A model generated the notes under the pieces. The model had not been told where the DNA came from. It worked only from the letters and a program-made list of their open reading frames with translations, and did no database searches. The position numbers and the translations under genes are program-made. Shown one piece after another: positions 32,973-41,140 of a stretch of 64,000 nt of DNA. How positions within the stretch are numbered: the stretch's first letter is position 1; every line of letters begins with the position of its first letter. Origin of the DNA: Armatimonadota bacterium (GTDB lineage Bacteria > Armatimonadota > Fimbriimonadia > Fimbriimonadales > Fimbriimonadaceae); the NCBI GenBank assembly GCA_016125185.1, contig WGMG01000002.1, forward strand, positions 372,001 to 436,000, read 5' to 3'.

Positions 32973-33968
32973 ATGAGTTCTCCCGTCAATCTCGCATGGG
33001 TCGGCGTCGCCCACATCCACACTCCCGGCTTTTCCAACGAAGTCCTCAAGCGGGGCCACAAGTGCGCCGGAGTCTATGACCACGATGCGGCCAAAGCGGC
33101 CAAGAACGCCGAAACCCTGGGCGGCAAGGTCCGCACCATCGCCGAGATGGCGGCCGACTCGTCCGTCGATGCCTTCATCGTGACCAGCGAAACGTGCTAC
33201 CACCTCGACCTGGTCAAGCAAATCGCCGACGCAGGCAAACCGATCTTTGTCGAGAAACCCCTCGGCATCAGCACCGAATTTTCGACCTCCATCCTAGAAA
33301 TCCTGGAAGATAAGAAGATCACCTTCCAAACCGGCTACTTCCAGCGGGGCGGAGCGGCGATCCAGACCCTTAAGAAGAACATCGACGGGGGCCACTTCGG
33401 CACGATCACACGGGTCCGAGCCAGCATCTGCCACAGTGGCGCTCTCGGCGGCTGGTTCGATACTGATTGGCGATGGATGGCCGACCGCAAGCTCGCAGGG
33501 GTCGGCGCCTATGGTGACCTCGGAACCCATGGCCTCGACCTCCTGATGTGGCTCTTCGGCGGCGTCAAAGCCGCGACCGGTGCGCTCTCGATGGGAACCG
33601 CTCGATACGAAGGGTGCGATGAACTGGGCGAAGGTCTGCTGAAGTTCACTAATGGCATCATCGGAACCCTTACCGCGTCCTGGGACGACGTCGCCAACCC
33701 TATCCGCATGCAGGTCACCGGAACCCAAGGCCACGCCCTCCTCAATGGCGAACTCAAGCTCGCTGGCCCGGATGGCAAACTCGAAGTCGTCACCGCGCTT
33801 GAGCCGGGCGTTTCGGCTGGCTTCCCCGGCTTCCTCGACTTCTTGGAAGGCAAGAAGGTTGATTTGGTCAAGCCGCGCGAAGCTGTCGCCCGCGACATCG
33901 TCATGGACGCGATCTACAAGGGCGCCGAGACTCAATCTTGGATCGACATCTGTAGCGACTGGCACTAA
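32973..33968 (+). CDS. Gfo/Idh/MocA-family NAD(P)-dependent oxidoreductase
   Basis: A 331-residue enzyme with an N-terminal Rossmann domain (LAWVGVAHIHTPG..., D-type dinucleotide contact after VYDHD) and the EKP motif in VEKPLGIS (about 92-99). The C-terminal domain has the GDLGTHGLDLLMWLFGG signature with the conserved Asp/His pair. Substrates in this family are mostly sugars or inositols and cannot be fixed here. The start region lacks the usual GxGxxG, having GVAHIH instead, which is seen in some branches. A hairpin follows 15 bp downstream. Confidence 0.85.
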   Translation: MSSPVNLAWVGVAHIHTPGFSNEVLKRGHKCAGVYDHDAAKAAKNAETLGGKVRTIAEMAADSSVDAFIVTSETCYHLDLVKQIADAGKPIFVEKPLGISTEFSTSILEILEDKKITFQTGYFQRGGAAIQTLKKNIDGGHFGTITRVRASICHSGALGGWFDTDWRWMADRKLAGVGAYGDLGTHGLDLLMWLFGGVKAATGALSMGTARYEGCDELGEGLLKFTNGIIGTLTASWDDVANPIRMQVTGTQGHALLNGELKLAGPDGKLEVVTALEPGVSAGFPGFLDFLEGKKVDLVKPREAVARDIVMDAIYKGAETQSWIDICSDWH

Positions 33969-33983
33969 GCCAGTTCGCGAATC

Positions 33984-34018
33984 ACCCTCAGCGTCCTTTC
34001 AAACAGGTTGCTGAGGGT
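33984..34018. repeat. Palindrome upstream of the second Y1 transposase
   Basis: A 9-bp inverted repeat ACCCTCAGC / GCTGAGGGT with a 17-nt loop. The same CCCTCAG/CTGAGGG arms recur after the transposase at 34605 and 34671, so it is part of a REP family. No T-run follows, so it is not a clear terminator. Confidence 0.65.
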
Positions 34019-34035
34019 TGCAAAACCAAGAAGTG

Positions 34036-34594
34036 ATGTCTGACTACAAGCATTACATCAACCCAAAGGACCTTGGGCAACTATGCTTCGTCACGACCAC
34101 TTGCTTGGACTGGGCTCACCTCTTTCGACGCGAAGAAATGCGAACGAGAATGTCGATCTCGCCGCTCCAAGACTGCAAACAAGAGAGCAAAGCTTTTCAC
34201 GTATGTGGTGATGTCAAATCATCTGCACTTTGTGGTTCGCCCGCACGAAACGAAAACCATTTCGGAGCTAGTTCAAAAGATCAAACAACGGTCGGTTATT
34301 CGCCTAGAAAAACACCTTGAGCAATCCGAGCGAGAGCAGCTCTCTCCTCAAGCTGGTCTCAACCGACATCGATATTGGCAGCGCTCGTTTCGAGCAAATC
34401 CCCTGCATACGACCGCTGTCGCGGAACAGAAGATCGACTACTTGCATCAAAACCCAGTCCGGACTGGCATCGTCGACACTCCCGAGGACTATATATGGTC
34501 GAGCCACTACGCCTGGCACCAAGAGGCTCTGGCTGACGACACGTCTATCGACCTAAGTCGGATGCTGGAGCTCTACAGGGGCTTACTACCGTAA
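34036..34594 (+). pseudogene. Frameshifted Y1/HUH (IS200/REP-type) transposase
   Basis: The N-terminal part (MSDYKHYINPKDLGQLCFVT..., from ATG 34036) and the C-terminal part (TYVVMSNHLHFVV with the HxH metal motif, then YLHQNPVRTGIV and YIWSSHYAW) are the two halves of one REP-type transposase but lie in different frames. The shift (+1) is somewhere between about 34130 and 34195. An alternative is a sequencing error or programmed frameshift; the region has no obvious slippery heptamer. It is flanked by CCCTCAG palindromes on both sides. Confidence 0.8.
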
Positions 34595-34602
34595 CCTTCT
34601 CG

Positions 34603-34810
34603 CTCCCTCAGTAGCCGATCCCGGACCGTTCCCGCGACTATGACGCATAGCTCGAAAGCCGGAACAACCCGGCTGCTGAGGGTACGAATCAATCAAAGCC
34701 TCAACAGCAAGTCCTTCCGAATCCGCACACCATACGAAAACCCAGCGGCCAGCCATGCCTATGCTGCTGAGGCAGCAATCGAAGCCCTCTCCTCCGCTCC
34801 TTCAGTAGCC
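34603..34810. repeat. REP-like palindrome cluster
   Basis: CCCTCAGTAGCC (34605-34616) pairs with GGCTGCTGAGGG (34671-34682) with one G-U. Further copies are TGCTGCTGAGGCAGCA around 34762 and CTTCAGTAGCC near 34800. The space 34595-34914 holds these repeats and no gene I can support. Confidence 0.65.
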
Positions 34811-34914
34811 AATCTGGGAACATTCTTTCGACCGAACCGACAGGCCTCCAACAAAGGCTCCTTGATCCAATGTTTAGACATCAAGAGAGAAATCCATGGA
34901 TCTCGAAATTCTTG

Positions 34915-35784
34915 CTAAAGATACTCGGTGACCATCCAGACATTGGAGAAGTCGAGGTTTTGAAGGTCTTCTTTGCGAATCCAAAAATACGCTGCCCCGC
35001 AATCGCCCCAGGTACAGCCGACTTCGTCGAGACCTTCGAATTGGGCCAACATGATCCAATCTTCACGTCGCGACCTTAGTGAGGTGGCCTCAGCCGTCAT
35101 CTGTCTGTTTTGATCATATATCTTGATGCCAGAATGGGCTGCTTCAACGTCCCGTTCCATATCCTCGGTCTGGAGTTGCTCTGCGTACCCCATGACTTGC
35201 ACTGCGTTCTCCAAACCTACAGGGAACAAGTCAGTCCATCGCACCTTGACCTCCCGAGGTATTTCGCTCGATTCAAGTAATCGGCTGCTTGACGAAGGGT
35301 AGCTGGTAACTTTCTTAAAGCCTAGATTTGACTTAGGAAAGTTGAATTTGTTCTTTGACGGCTTCATCCTGAGAGAGCAAGAATTATTGCCGTCTTCCGC
35401 GTACAACACTCGGCAAATATTGGAACCAACCGGACCAGCCTCAGCAAAGCAATTCTCGTAGTCGACAAAGAAGTAAAGGACCCCGGATTTGGGCAGACCG
35501 TAATTCGGGTTCAGTGACGGTAAATCGCCCAGGTCAAGTTGGGCAATGAAGTCCAGGTCACCAACCGTGTTAGTTGGCCATTGCATCGTCGACGGCATTT
35601 TCGGCGAGCCACCTGTAAAGCTATTTGTATTGTAATTAACCGAAAGTCCGGCGATTGCTTGTACCGCTAAAGCCTCAATCTGTGAGATGATTGATTGATT
35701 CTCCAAGCGCACCTGTTCAATAGGTGTCTCTGGTTCCCTCGACAATACGTTTCGAATTAAGCTGAAAATCCCCATTTCCAACAT
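34915..35784 (-). CDS. DUF1963 (YwqG-family) protein
   Basis: A 289-residue cytosolic protein. The DUF1963 pattern is visible: GGSPKMPSTMQWP, LDFIAQLDLGDLP, LPKSGVLYFFVDYE and, near the end, WIMLAQFEG..WGDCGAAYFWIRKEDL. The family is widespread with no established biochemical role; some members sit near toxin-immunity genes. GC content is lower than in neighbours, and with the adjacent REP cluster this suggests an acquired stretch. Confidence 0.85.
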   Translation of the reverse strand: MLEMGIFSLIRNVLSREPETPIEQVRLENQSIISQIEALAVQAIAGLSVNYNTNSFTGGSPKMPSTMQWPTNTVGDLDFIAQLDLGDLPSLNPNYGLPKSGVLYFFVDYENCFAEAGPVGSNICRVLYAEDGNNSCSLRMKPSKNKFNFPKSNLGFKKVTSYPSSSSRLLESSEIPREVKVRWTDLFPVGLENAVQVMGYAEQLQTEDMERDVEAAHSGIKIYDQNRQMTAEATSLRSRREDWIMLAQFEGLDEVGCTWGDCGAAYFWIRKEDLQNLDFSNVWMVTEYL

Positions 35785-35890
35785 CTATTGTCGGAAGTGA
35801 AGGGTCAAAAGCTAAGTTTCAAGGTTTTCTGTTTTGCTTCCTCCGCAGCCAAGGAAATCCGAATTCGCTCGCACTTGCCCTTGCCCGGTC

Positions 35891-38554
35891 CTACGGCTCC
35901 CCGTCGTCGTCCCCGATCCGCCTCGGCAATTGAGACTTCCCATCCGGGTCGGGGCGGACGTCCAGCAGCTTCTCGTACACCTGTCCGTCCACCGTCAGCC
36001 GCACCGTATACATGCCCGGTTCCACAAACGCCCCGCGCGTGAGCGGCGTGCTGTGCCAGATCGCGGCCATGCGCAATCGCGTGTCCTCACCCTTCTTGCG
36101 CAAGTCCCACACAAATCGGTGGCTTCCCGACGTGGCCACTAGCGGCTGAGGGTCGCGCGCCCATTGTTCCTGAACCGTGATCGCCTTCGGATCGACCGGC
36201 TTCAGCACATCGTCGCTGGAAAACGTTCGCTGAACCTCGCCCTTCTTATTCAGAAACTCAAGCTTGACCTGGTGCGCATTCGAATCCAGATAGTAGTCGA
36301 TCGCCACACCGTCCGGCGGGTTCTGCCCGGCGGGCTCCTCTGGCGGAAGCGGAGTATCCGTGTTCAAGTTCCACTCCACCAAGAACGACCGCGACGGTGG
36401 CGCCAACACGTCGTCCAGGTGCCGAAGCAAGTTCACGGAATCCATGATCCAAAAGCCGCGGCCGTGAGTGCCGACAACCAGATCGTCGTCCTTCACCACC
36501 AAGTCGCGAATCGACGTCGCCGGCATGTTGGTGCGGAGTGAATTCCAGTTCGCGCCGTCGTCGGCCGAGAACCAAACCTGCGTCTCCGTCGCCGCGTAAA
36601 GAAGGCCCTTCTTGACCGGATCTTCGCGCACCGCGTTCACCGGCGCGGTTCCCAAACCGTTCACGGAAAGCCCCCAATTCTTGCCATAGTCGTGGGTTAC
36701 GTACACGTACGGGGCTTGATCGTCGCATCGCAGGCGGTTCACCGCCACGTACGCCGTCCCCTTATCGAAATGCCCGGCGTCGATCTGTGCGACCTTGCTC
36801 CACGAGGTCAGTTGCGGCGGCGTGACATTCTCCCAATTCTTACCAAGATCGCGGGTCAGCCACACCAGACCATCGTCCGTTCCGCACCAAACGATCTTCT
36901 TGTCCTTTGGCGACGGACCGACCGCATAGATCACGCCGCGCCGCTTCATCGTCTTCCCTTCGTCCGAGACGGCGGCAAACGGAGCCGGAACGTCCCACGC
37001 CTCGCGCGACAAATCTGGACTGATGATCGACCAATCCTTACCTCCACTCGTGGTCAGCAGCAGCTTGTTCGACGCCAAAAACAACATGTGCGGGTCGGCT
37101 TGCGAGAACAGCATCGGCATGGTGCGGATGTAGCGCAAATCCTTGAATGTCGGACGCACGCTCTCGACTCGCCCAGTCGACTGGATGAACTTCGAGCCCT
37201 TGCTTCCGTACACGATGTCCGGGTTCAGGGGGTCGGGAGCCACATACGCGTACTCCTCCGCCCCCACCGCGTGCCAATCGCGAAAGGTGATCGATCCGTT
37301 TCGGCCCCGGCTGGCCACCGCCGCCGAGCCGCTTTCCTGCTGGCCACCGTACACCCAGTAGGGGAACCGGTTGTCGGTCGAAACGTGATAGAACTGCGCC
37401 GTCGGCTGGTTGTACCAACTGCTCCACGTCTCGCCGTAGTTCACGCTGATCGTCGCGCCCTGATCGCTGGCGAGGCCAATGATGTTCGGGTTGGTCGGGT
37501 GAATCCAAATCGTGTGATAGTCGTCGCCCCCCGGCGAGCCCTTGATGCACGTGAACGTCACGCCCTTATCCGTCGAGCGGTACGTCGATGTGTTCGCCGC
37601 GTACACCACGTCCGGGTTCATCGGATCGACGCGGACCTCGGCAAAGTCGCTTCCCCGCCCCCAAATCCTCGGTTCGCTGTTGGTGTGGACCCACGTTTCG
37701 CCGCCGTCCTCACTTCGGTAGATGCCGCCTACCTTCGGCGCATCGACCGTCGCGTACAAGCGCTGAGGGTCAGCTTTGCACACCGAGAAGCCAATTCGTC
37801 CCACGCCATCCTTCTCGTCCGGCAGACCGCCGCCCAGCTTTCGCCAGTGCACGCCGCCGTCGATCGACTTGAACAAACCACTGGTGTTGCCCTGCCATCC
37901 GCCGTTCTCCCACGGCCCCTCGCGCGAGGCCCAAAGATCGGCGTAGACCACCTGTGGGTCTGTCGGGTCGATCGCCACGGCCGCCGCCCCGGTATTCTCA
38001 TCGACATAAAGCGATTGGGTCCAGTGCTTGCCGTAGTCGGTCGTTAGGTACACGCCTCGCACTGGGTTGGGGCCATAGGGATGTCCCATCACCGCCACAA
38101 AGACCCGCCCTGGGTTCGTCGGGTCAACCGAGATGCCGCTGATCTGTTGGCCATCGCGAAGTCCCATGTTCTGCCATGTCTTGCCGCCGTCGTCGGTTCG
38201 GTACACGCCGTCGCCCACGCTCAAGTCGGGCCGATGCAGACCCTCGCCGCTCCCCACATACACCACGTTTGGGTTCGATTGGGCGATGCCCAGGCACCCG
38301 ACCGAGCCGGTCGGCTGATCGTCGAACACGGAGATCCACGTGTGACCGAAGTCGGTCGATTTCCACACCCCGCCATTGTTGACACCGATGTACCAAATGT
38401 TCGGCTGGCTGACCACGCAGTCGATGCCCACCGTCCGCCCGCCGCGAAAGGGACCAATGTTCCGCCACTGGAGGCAGTCGTAGCGATCTTTGGGGATTGA
38501 CTGGGCCGAGCAAAGGCCGGCAAACAGGACAAGCGCGAGCGGGGCAAATCGCAT
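35891..38554 (-). CDS. Exported BNR/sortilin-type beta-propeller protein
   Basis: An 887-residue protein with signal peptide (ending AGLCSAQ). It has about ten BNR/Asp-box repeats such as STDFGHTW, TDDGGKTW, TTDYGKHW, SIDGGVHW, SEDGGETW, TSGGKDW, TRDLGKNW, THDYGKNW and SADDGANW, arranged as one or two propellers as in VPS10/sortilin-like 'glycosyl hydrolase' proteins of soil bacteria. A C-terminal Ig-like domain follows (from about 760) with FVWDLRKKGEDTR. Catalytic residues cannot be assigned; many members have no shown hydrolase activity. It stands alone. Confidence 0.85.
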   Translation of the reverse strand: MRFAPLALVLFAGLCSAQSIPKDRYDCLQWRNIGPFRGGRTVGIDCVVSQPNIWYIGVNNGGVWKSTDFGHTWISVFDDQPTGSVGCLGIAQSNPNVVYVGSGEGLHRPDLSVGDGVYRTDDGGKTWQNMGLRDGQQISGISVDPTNPGRVFVAVMGHPYGPNPVRGVYLTTDYGKHWTQSLYVDENTGAAAVAIDPTDPQVVYADLWASREGPWENGGWQGNTSGLFKSIDGGVHWRKLGGGLPDEKDGVGRIGFSVCKADPQRLYATVDAPKVGGIYRSEDGGETWVHTNSEPRIWGRGSDFAEVRVDPMNPDVVYAANTSTYRSTDKGVTFTCIKGSPGGDDYHTIWIHPTNPNIIGLASDQGATISVNYGETWSSWYNQPTAQFYHVSTDNRFPYWVYGGQQESGSAAVASRGRNGSITFRDWHAVGAEEYAYVAPDPLNPDIVYGSKGSKFIQSTGRVESVRPTFKDLRYIRTMPMLFSQADPHMLFLASNKLLLTTSGGKDWSIISPDLSREAWDVPAPFAAVSDEGKTMKRRGVIYAVGPSPKDKKIVWCGTDDGLVWLTRDLGKNWENVTPPQLTSWSKVAQIDAGHFDKGTAYVAVNRLRCDDQAPYVYVTHDYGKNWGLSVNGLGTAPVNAVREDPVKKGLLYAATETQVWFSADDGANWNSLRTNMPATSIRDLVVKDDDLVVGTHGRGFWIMDSVNLLRHLDDVLAPPSRSFLVEWNLNTDTPLPPEEPAGQNPPDGVAIDYYLDSNAHQVKLEFLNKKGEVQRTFSSDDVLKPVDPKAITVQEQWARDPQPLVATSGSHRFVWDLRKKGEDTRLRMAAIWHSTPLTRGAFVEPGMYTVRLTVDGQVYEKLLDVRPDPDGKSQLPRRIGDDDGEP

Positions 38555-38709
38555 ACTGACAATCTTATCAGAGATGGGATTAATCTGCCTGTTTGGTCCG
38601 CCGAGAAAGACCTCTGATGACCCATTGCGTTGCTAGCAATAGTTTGTTGAACACCTGCGCCGTAAATGGGATGAAAGAAAGCTTGAAACCGAATCAAACA
38701 AAATAAGCC

Positions 38710-39420
38710 ATGCAAGACAGGTACGCCGGGGACGTAGGCGACTTCAGTAAGTTCGCATTGATGAGGCAATTGCAGACTTGCTCGGATCGTCCACTTGGCC
38801 TAGTGTGGTATAGGCATCCAGACGAATTTCGCACCAACGACGGAAAGCATATTTCTTACCATCATCGGTCGAGTTGGCAACAATGCGATGGCGAACTTGC
38901 TAATCTGCTAAAACTCGCTTCCTCACAGAACCCTCGAACGATTGAGTTTCTTGAAGGACTGCCAATGTTTCAACTTACACCTCGGTTCGTAGGCGAATAC
39001 TGCCATCCGATGGGTCGAGTCGGCTGGAACCGGGAACAGTGGTTCGAAGATGCGACCCATAAAGTTGCAAATTGTGAAATTGTTTTCGTCGACCCCGACA
39101 ACGGCATTAACCTTAAGCCGAACAAAAGATGCTCGCCAAAACATATCGACCTATCTGAACTGAAGTTTCTTGCAGATCGACACAAGATAGTCGTCGCCTA
39201 TCATCACTTCGATCGAAGCGAATCACACCGGGGCCAAATGAATCGGTTGAAGGACGAGCTCTTCGCCGAGTTGCCCAACCACAAAATCGAGATCTTGCGA
39301 TACCGACGAATCAGCCCAAGGGCTTACGTTTGCCTTGTTCAGCCGTCAGCCTGCGAAGACTTCACCAATTGCGTAGACTTATTGACGAACACTCCTTGGG
39401 ATGTCCACTTCGAACGATAG
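38710..39420 (+). CDS. Conserved protein of the 'RYxGDxGDFxK' family
   Basis: A 236-residue cytosolic protein. It begins QDRYAGDVGDFSKFALMR, a recurring start of a widely scattered bacterial family, and contains IVFVDPDNGI, KFLADRHKIVVAYHHFDRS (quoted in part) and an end LVQPS. The acidic DPDNG and the YHH..R motif look like active-site residues, but no function is known to me. Members are sporadic in genomes and often near mobile elements. GC is lower than in the surrounding housekeeping genes, suggesting transfer. Confidence 0.7.
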   Translation: MQDRYAGDVGDFSKFALMRQLQTCSDRPLGLVWYRHPDEFRTNDGKHISYHHRSSWQQCDGELANLLKLASSQNPRTIEFLEGLPMFQLTPRFVGEYCHPMGRVGWNREQWFEDATHKVANCEIVFVDPDNGINLKPNKRCSPKHIDLSELKFLADRHKIVVAYHHFDRSESHRGQMNRLKDELFAELPNHKIEILRYRRISPRAYVCLVQPSACEDFTNCVDLLTNTPWDVHFER

Positions 39421-39500
39421 AAGGGTTGTGGAGTCATCAAATTCATAAAAGATCCCGTTGGGGCGCAGGAGAGCGACCGCACCGTCTACCGTATGGCTAA

Positions 39501-39740
39501 AGCCCAAGATGCCCCTTGGTGAAGGGGCCGATGACGCGCCACTGGCAAGGAATCGGGGGATTGAGGTCAGCACCAGAAAAGTCACTCTAGATCTCCCGGA
39601 ATAAGAGACGTGTAGCACCTAAATGGTATGCGAGCTCTCCCTCGCCCCAACGCCAACCAAAGGGCCAAAGCCAAAGATGCCCCCTGGCGAAGGGGCCGAT
39701 GACGCGCCAAAGGCGAGGAATCGGGGGATAGGGTCAAATC
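39501..39740 (+). repeat. Dispersed repeat, copies 1 and 2
   Basis: Two head-to-tail copies of a ~76-bp core (39501-39576 and 39665-39740). The core has the hairpin GCCCCTTGG-GAAGGGGC, then CGATGACGCGCCA and GAGGAATCGGGGGAT. Between copies lies a spacer with AGACGTGTAGCACC and ATGG that resembles the promoter/start of the polymerase gene at 41141. The gap 39421-39859 contains these repeats and no supportable gene. Confidence 0.75.
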
Positions 39741-39871
39741 AACCCAACTCCAATCGAACCAACCGGACCTTGTGCAGGATTTCCACCACACGCCATCCGT
39801 TCTCATCAGCGTCTCATCTACCGCAGCCTTGAATAGAACCGTACGGGCAACCGCACGCGATGAGGACTCCA

Positions 39872-40567
39872 ATGACAACGAAAACCACTTTTCTTGGTCT
39901 GCTTTTAGGCGCGTCCGCGCTGGGTTACGGACAAACCATTCTTTACGACAAGATGTCGAACGCCTATTCGGGCAACATCATCCAATCGGCATGGTGGTCG
40001 CCGGACGGCTCCGACTACGACGTCTACACCTGGGACGACTTCACCCTGTCCGCCGACTCGACCATCAACGAGGTTTATTGGCGGGGTGGAAATGCAATCA
40101 CTGGAAATGGGGGAATTTCGGGTTTCTCGATTCGATTCTACGAGTCGATCGCGGGCGGATCTCAGCCGAAAATTACCGCCCTGCCAGAAAACGAAACCTC
40201 GGCCGACTACCTGAAGGGCTACAACGTGAACGGAACCGCTAACGAAACGGCGATACCCGGAACGATTCTTTCGGAATACCACTACGCCCTGCCGACCTCT
40301 CTCACCCTCAAGGCGAATACGAAGTACTGGATTAAGATCGTCGCGAATATGGGCACTTTTCCGTTTTGGGGCCCCACCCAGGGCACCGGAGCCGGTAGCG
40401 ACGGCCAATGCTTCCGCTACTTCACCGGCGGTCCTTACTTCCAGTACGGGTCGGGTGACATCGCCTTCCAACTGAGGGGGACTTCAACGGTTCCCGAGCC
40501 TTCGGGCTTGGTGACTCTGCTGATCGGAGGAGCGCTCGCCCTGCGTCGCCGATTCAAACGAGCTTAG
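39872..40567 (+). CDS. PEP-CTERM exported protein (3)
   Basis: A 231-residue protein with signal peptide (LLLGASALGYGQ) and C-terminal anchor VPEPSGLVTLLIGGALALRRRFKRA (given here as VPEPS, hydrophobic helix, RRRFKRA). The body reads as a beta-sandwich with TWDDFTLSADSTINEVYW and KANTKYWIKIV, resembling extracellular choice-of-anchor domains. The ATG at 39872 was chosen because GAGG precedes it by 7 bp; an ATG 12 bp upstream is possible. The gene is sandwiched between two blocks of the same dispersed repeat. Confidence 0.82.
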   Translation: MTTKTTFLGLLLGASALGYGQTILYDKMSNAYSGNIIQSAWWSPDGSDYDVYTWDDFTLSADSTINEVYWRGGNAITGNGGISGFSIRFYESIAGGSQPKITALPENETSADYLKGYNVNGTANETAIPGTILSEYHYALPTSLTLKANTKYWIKIVANMGTFPFWGPTQGTGAGSDGQCFRYFTGGPYFQYGSGDIAFQLRGTSTVPEPSGLVTLLIGGALALRRRFKRA

Positions 40568-40726
40568 CAGAATTGGGCCACTCACACGAGGTGAGGATTG
40601 TGAATTCGCCATCGATGGACCGCGAGACTCCTCCGAGACTCTTAGGTTCAAATTGAGCCACGCTAGCGATTCGTCAATCCTCACCTCGTTTTATCTCGCC
40701 CAACCTCCCGTTACGTGCACCTGAGC

Positions 40727-41097
40727 GAGGAATCGGGGGGGTTTAGATCAGCCCTGAAATGTCGCCTTAGATCGCCCGGGCGAAAAGACGTTTAGCACCG
40801 ACATGGTTCGCAAAACCTTGTGGTCACTCTCCTTCGCCTCCCAGAGCCGACCGTATATTTCCAGCCCAAGGATGCCCCTTGGCGAAGGGGCCGATGACAT
40901 GCCAACGGCGAGGAATCGGGGGATTGAGGTCAGCCCCAGAGAACTCGCCCTAGATTTAGACGCTTTGCAACAAAATGGCACGCAAGCTCTCTCGCCCCAA
41001 CGCCAACCAAAGGGCCAAAGCCCTAGATGCCCCTTGGCGAAGGGGCCGATGACGCGCCAACGGCGAGGAATCGGGGGATAGAGGTCAGCCCAGAAAA
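40727..41097 (+). repeat. Dispersed repeat, copies 3 (partial), 4 and 5
   Basis: A partial core (40727-40770) with its spacer, and two full cores (40862-40940 and 41021-41097). Copies 2 and 5 also share the preceding stretch CTCGCCCCAACGCCAACC and AAAGGGCCAAAGCC. The gap 40568-41140 contains only these repeats and the polymerase promoter. Confidence 0.75.
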
Positions 41098-41128
41098 AAG
41101 TACCCTAGATTTCCTGGAATACTAGACG

Positions 41129-41134
41129 TATAAT
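41129..41134 (+). promoter_or_regulatory. -10 box of the Y-family polymerase gene (leaderless)
   Basis: A perfect TATAAT ends 6 bp before the ATG at 41141, so transcription should begin at or next to the A of the start codon. No ribosome binding site is present. A -35 box is not clear. Confidence 0.55.
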
Positions 41135-41140
41135 ACATAT

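Noticed and set aside
34640-34918. Open frame in the REP cluster
   Set aside because: Made of palindromic repeats with no family match.
36692-38047. Long open frame opposite the BNR propeller gene
   Set aside because: Antisense of a protein with recognisable Asp-box repeats; composition is Arg/Val-rich without motifs.
39379-39618. Open frames in the dispersed repeats (also 40748-41081)
   Set aside because: The same PRFLA..SSAPSPRGIL peptide appears in each copy only because the DNA is repeated.
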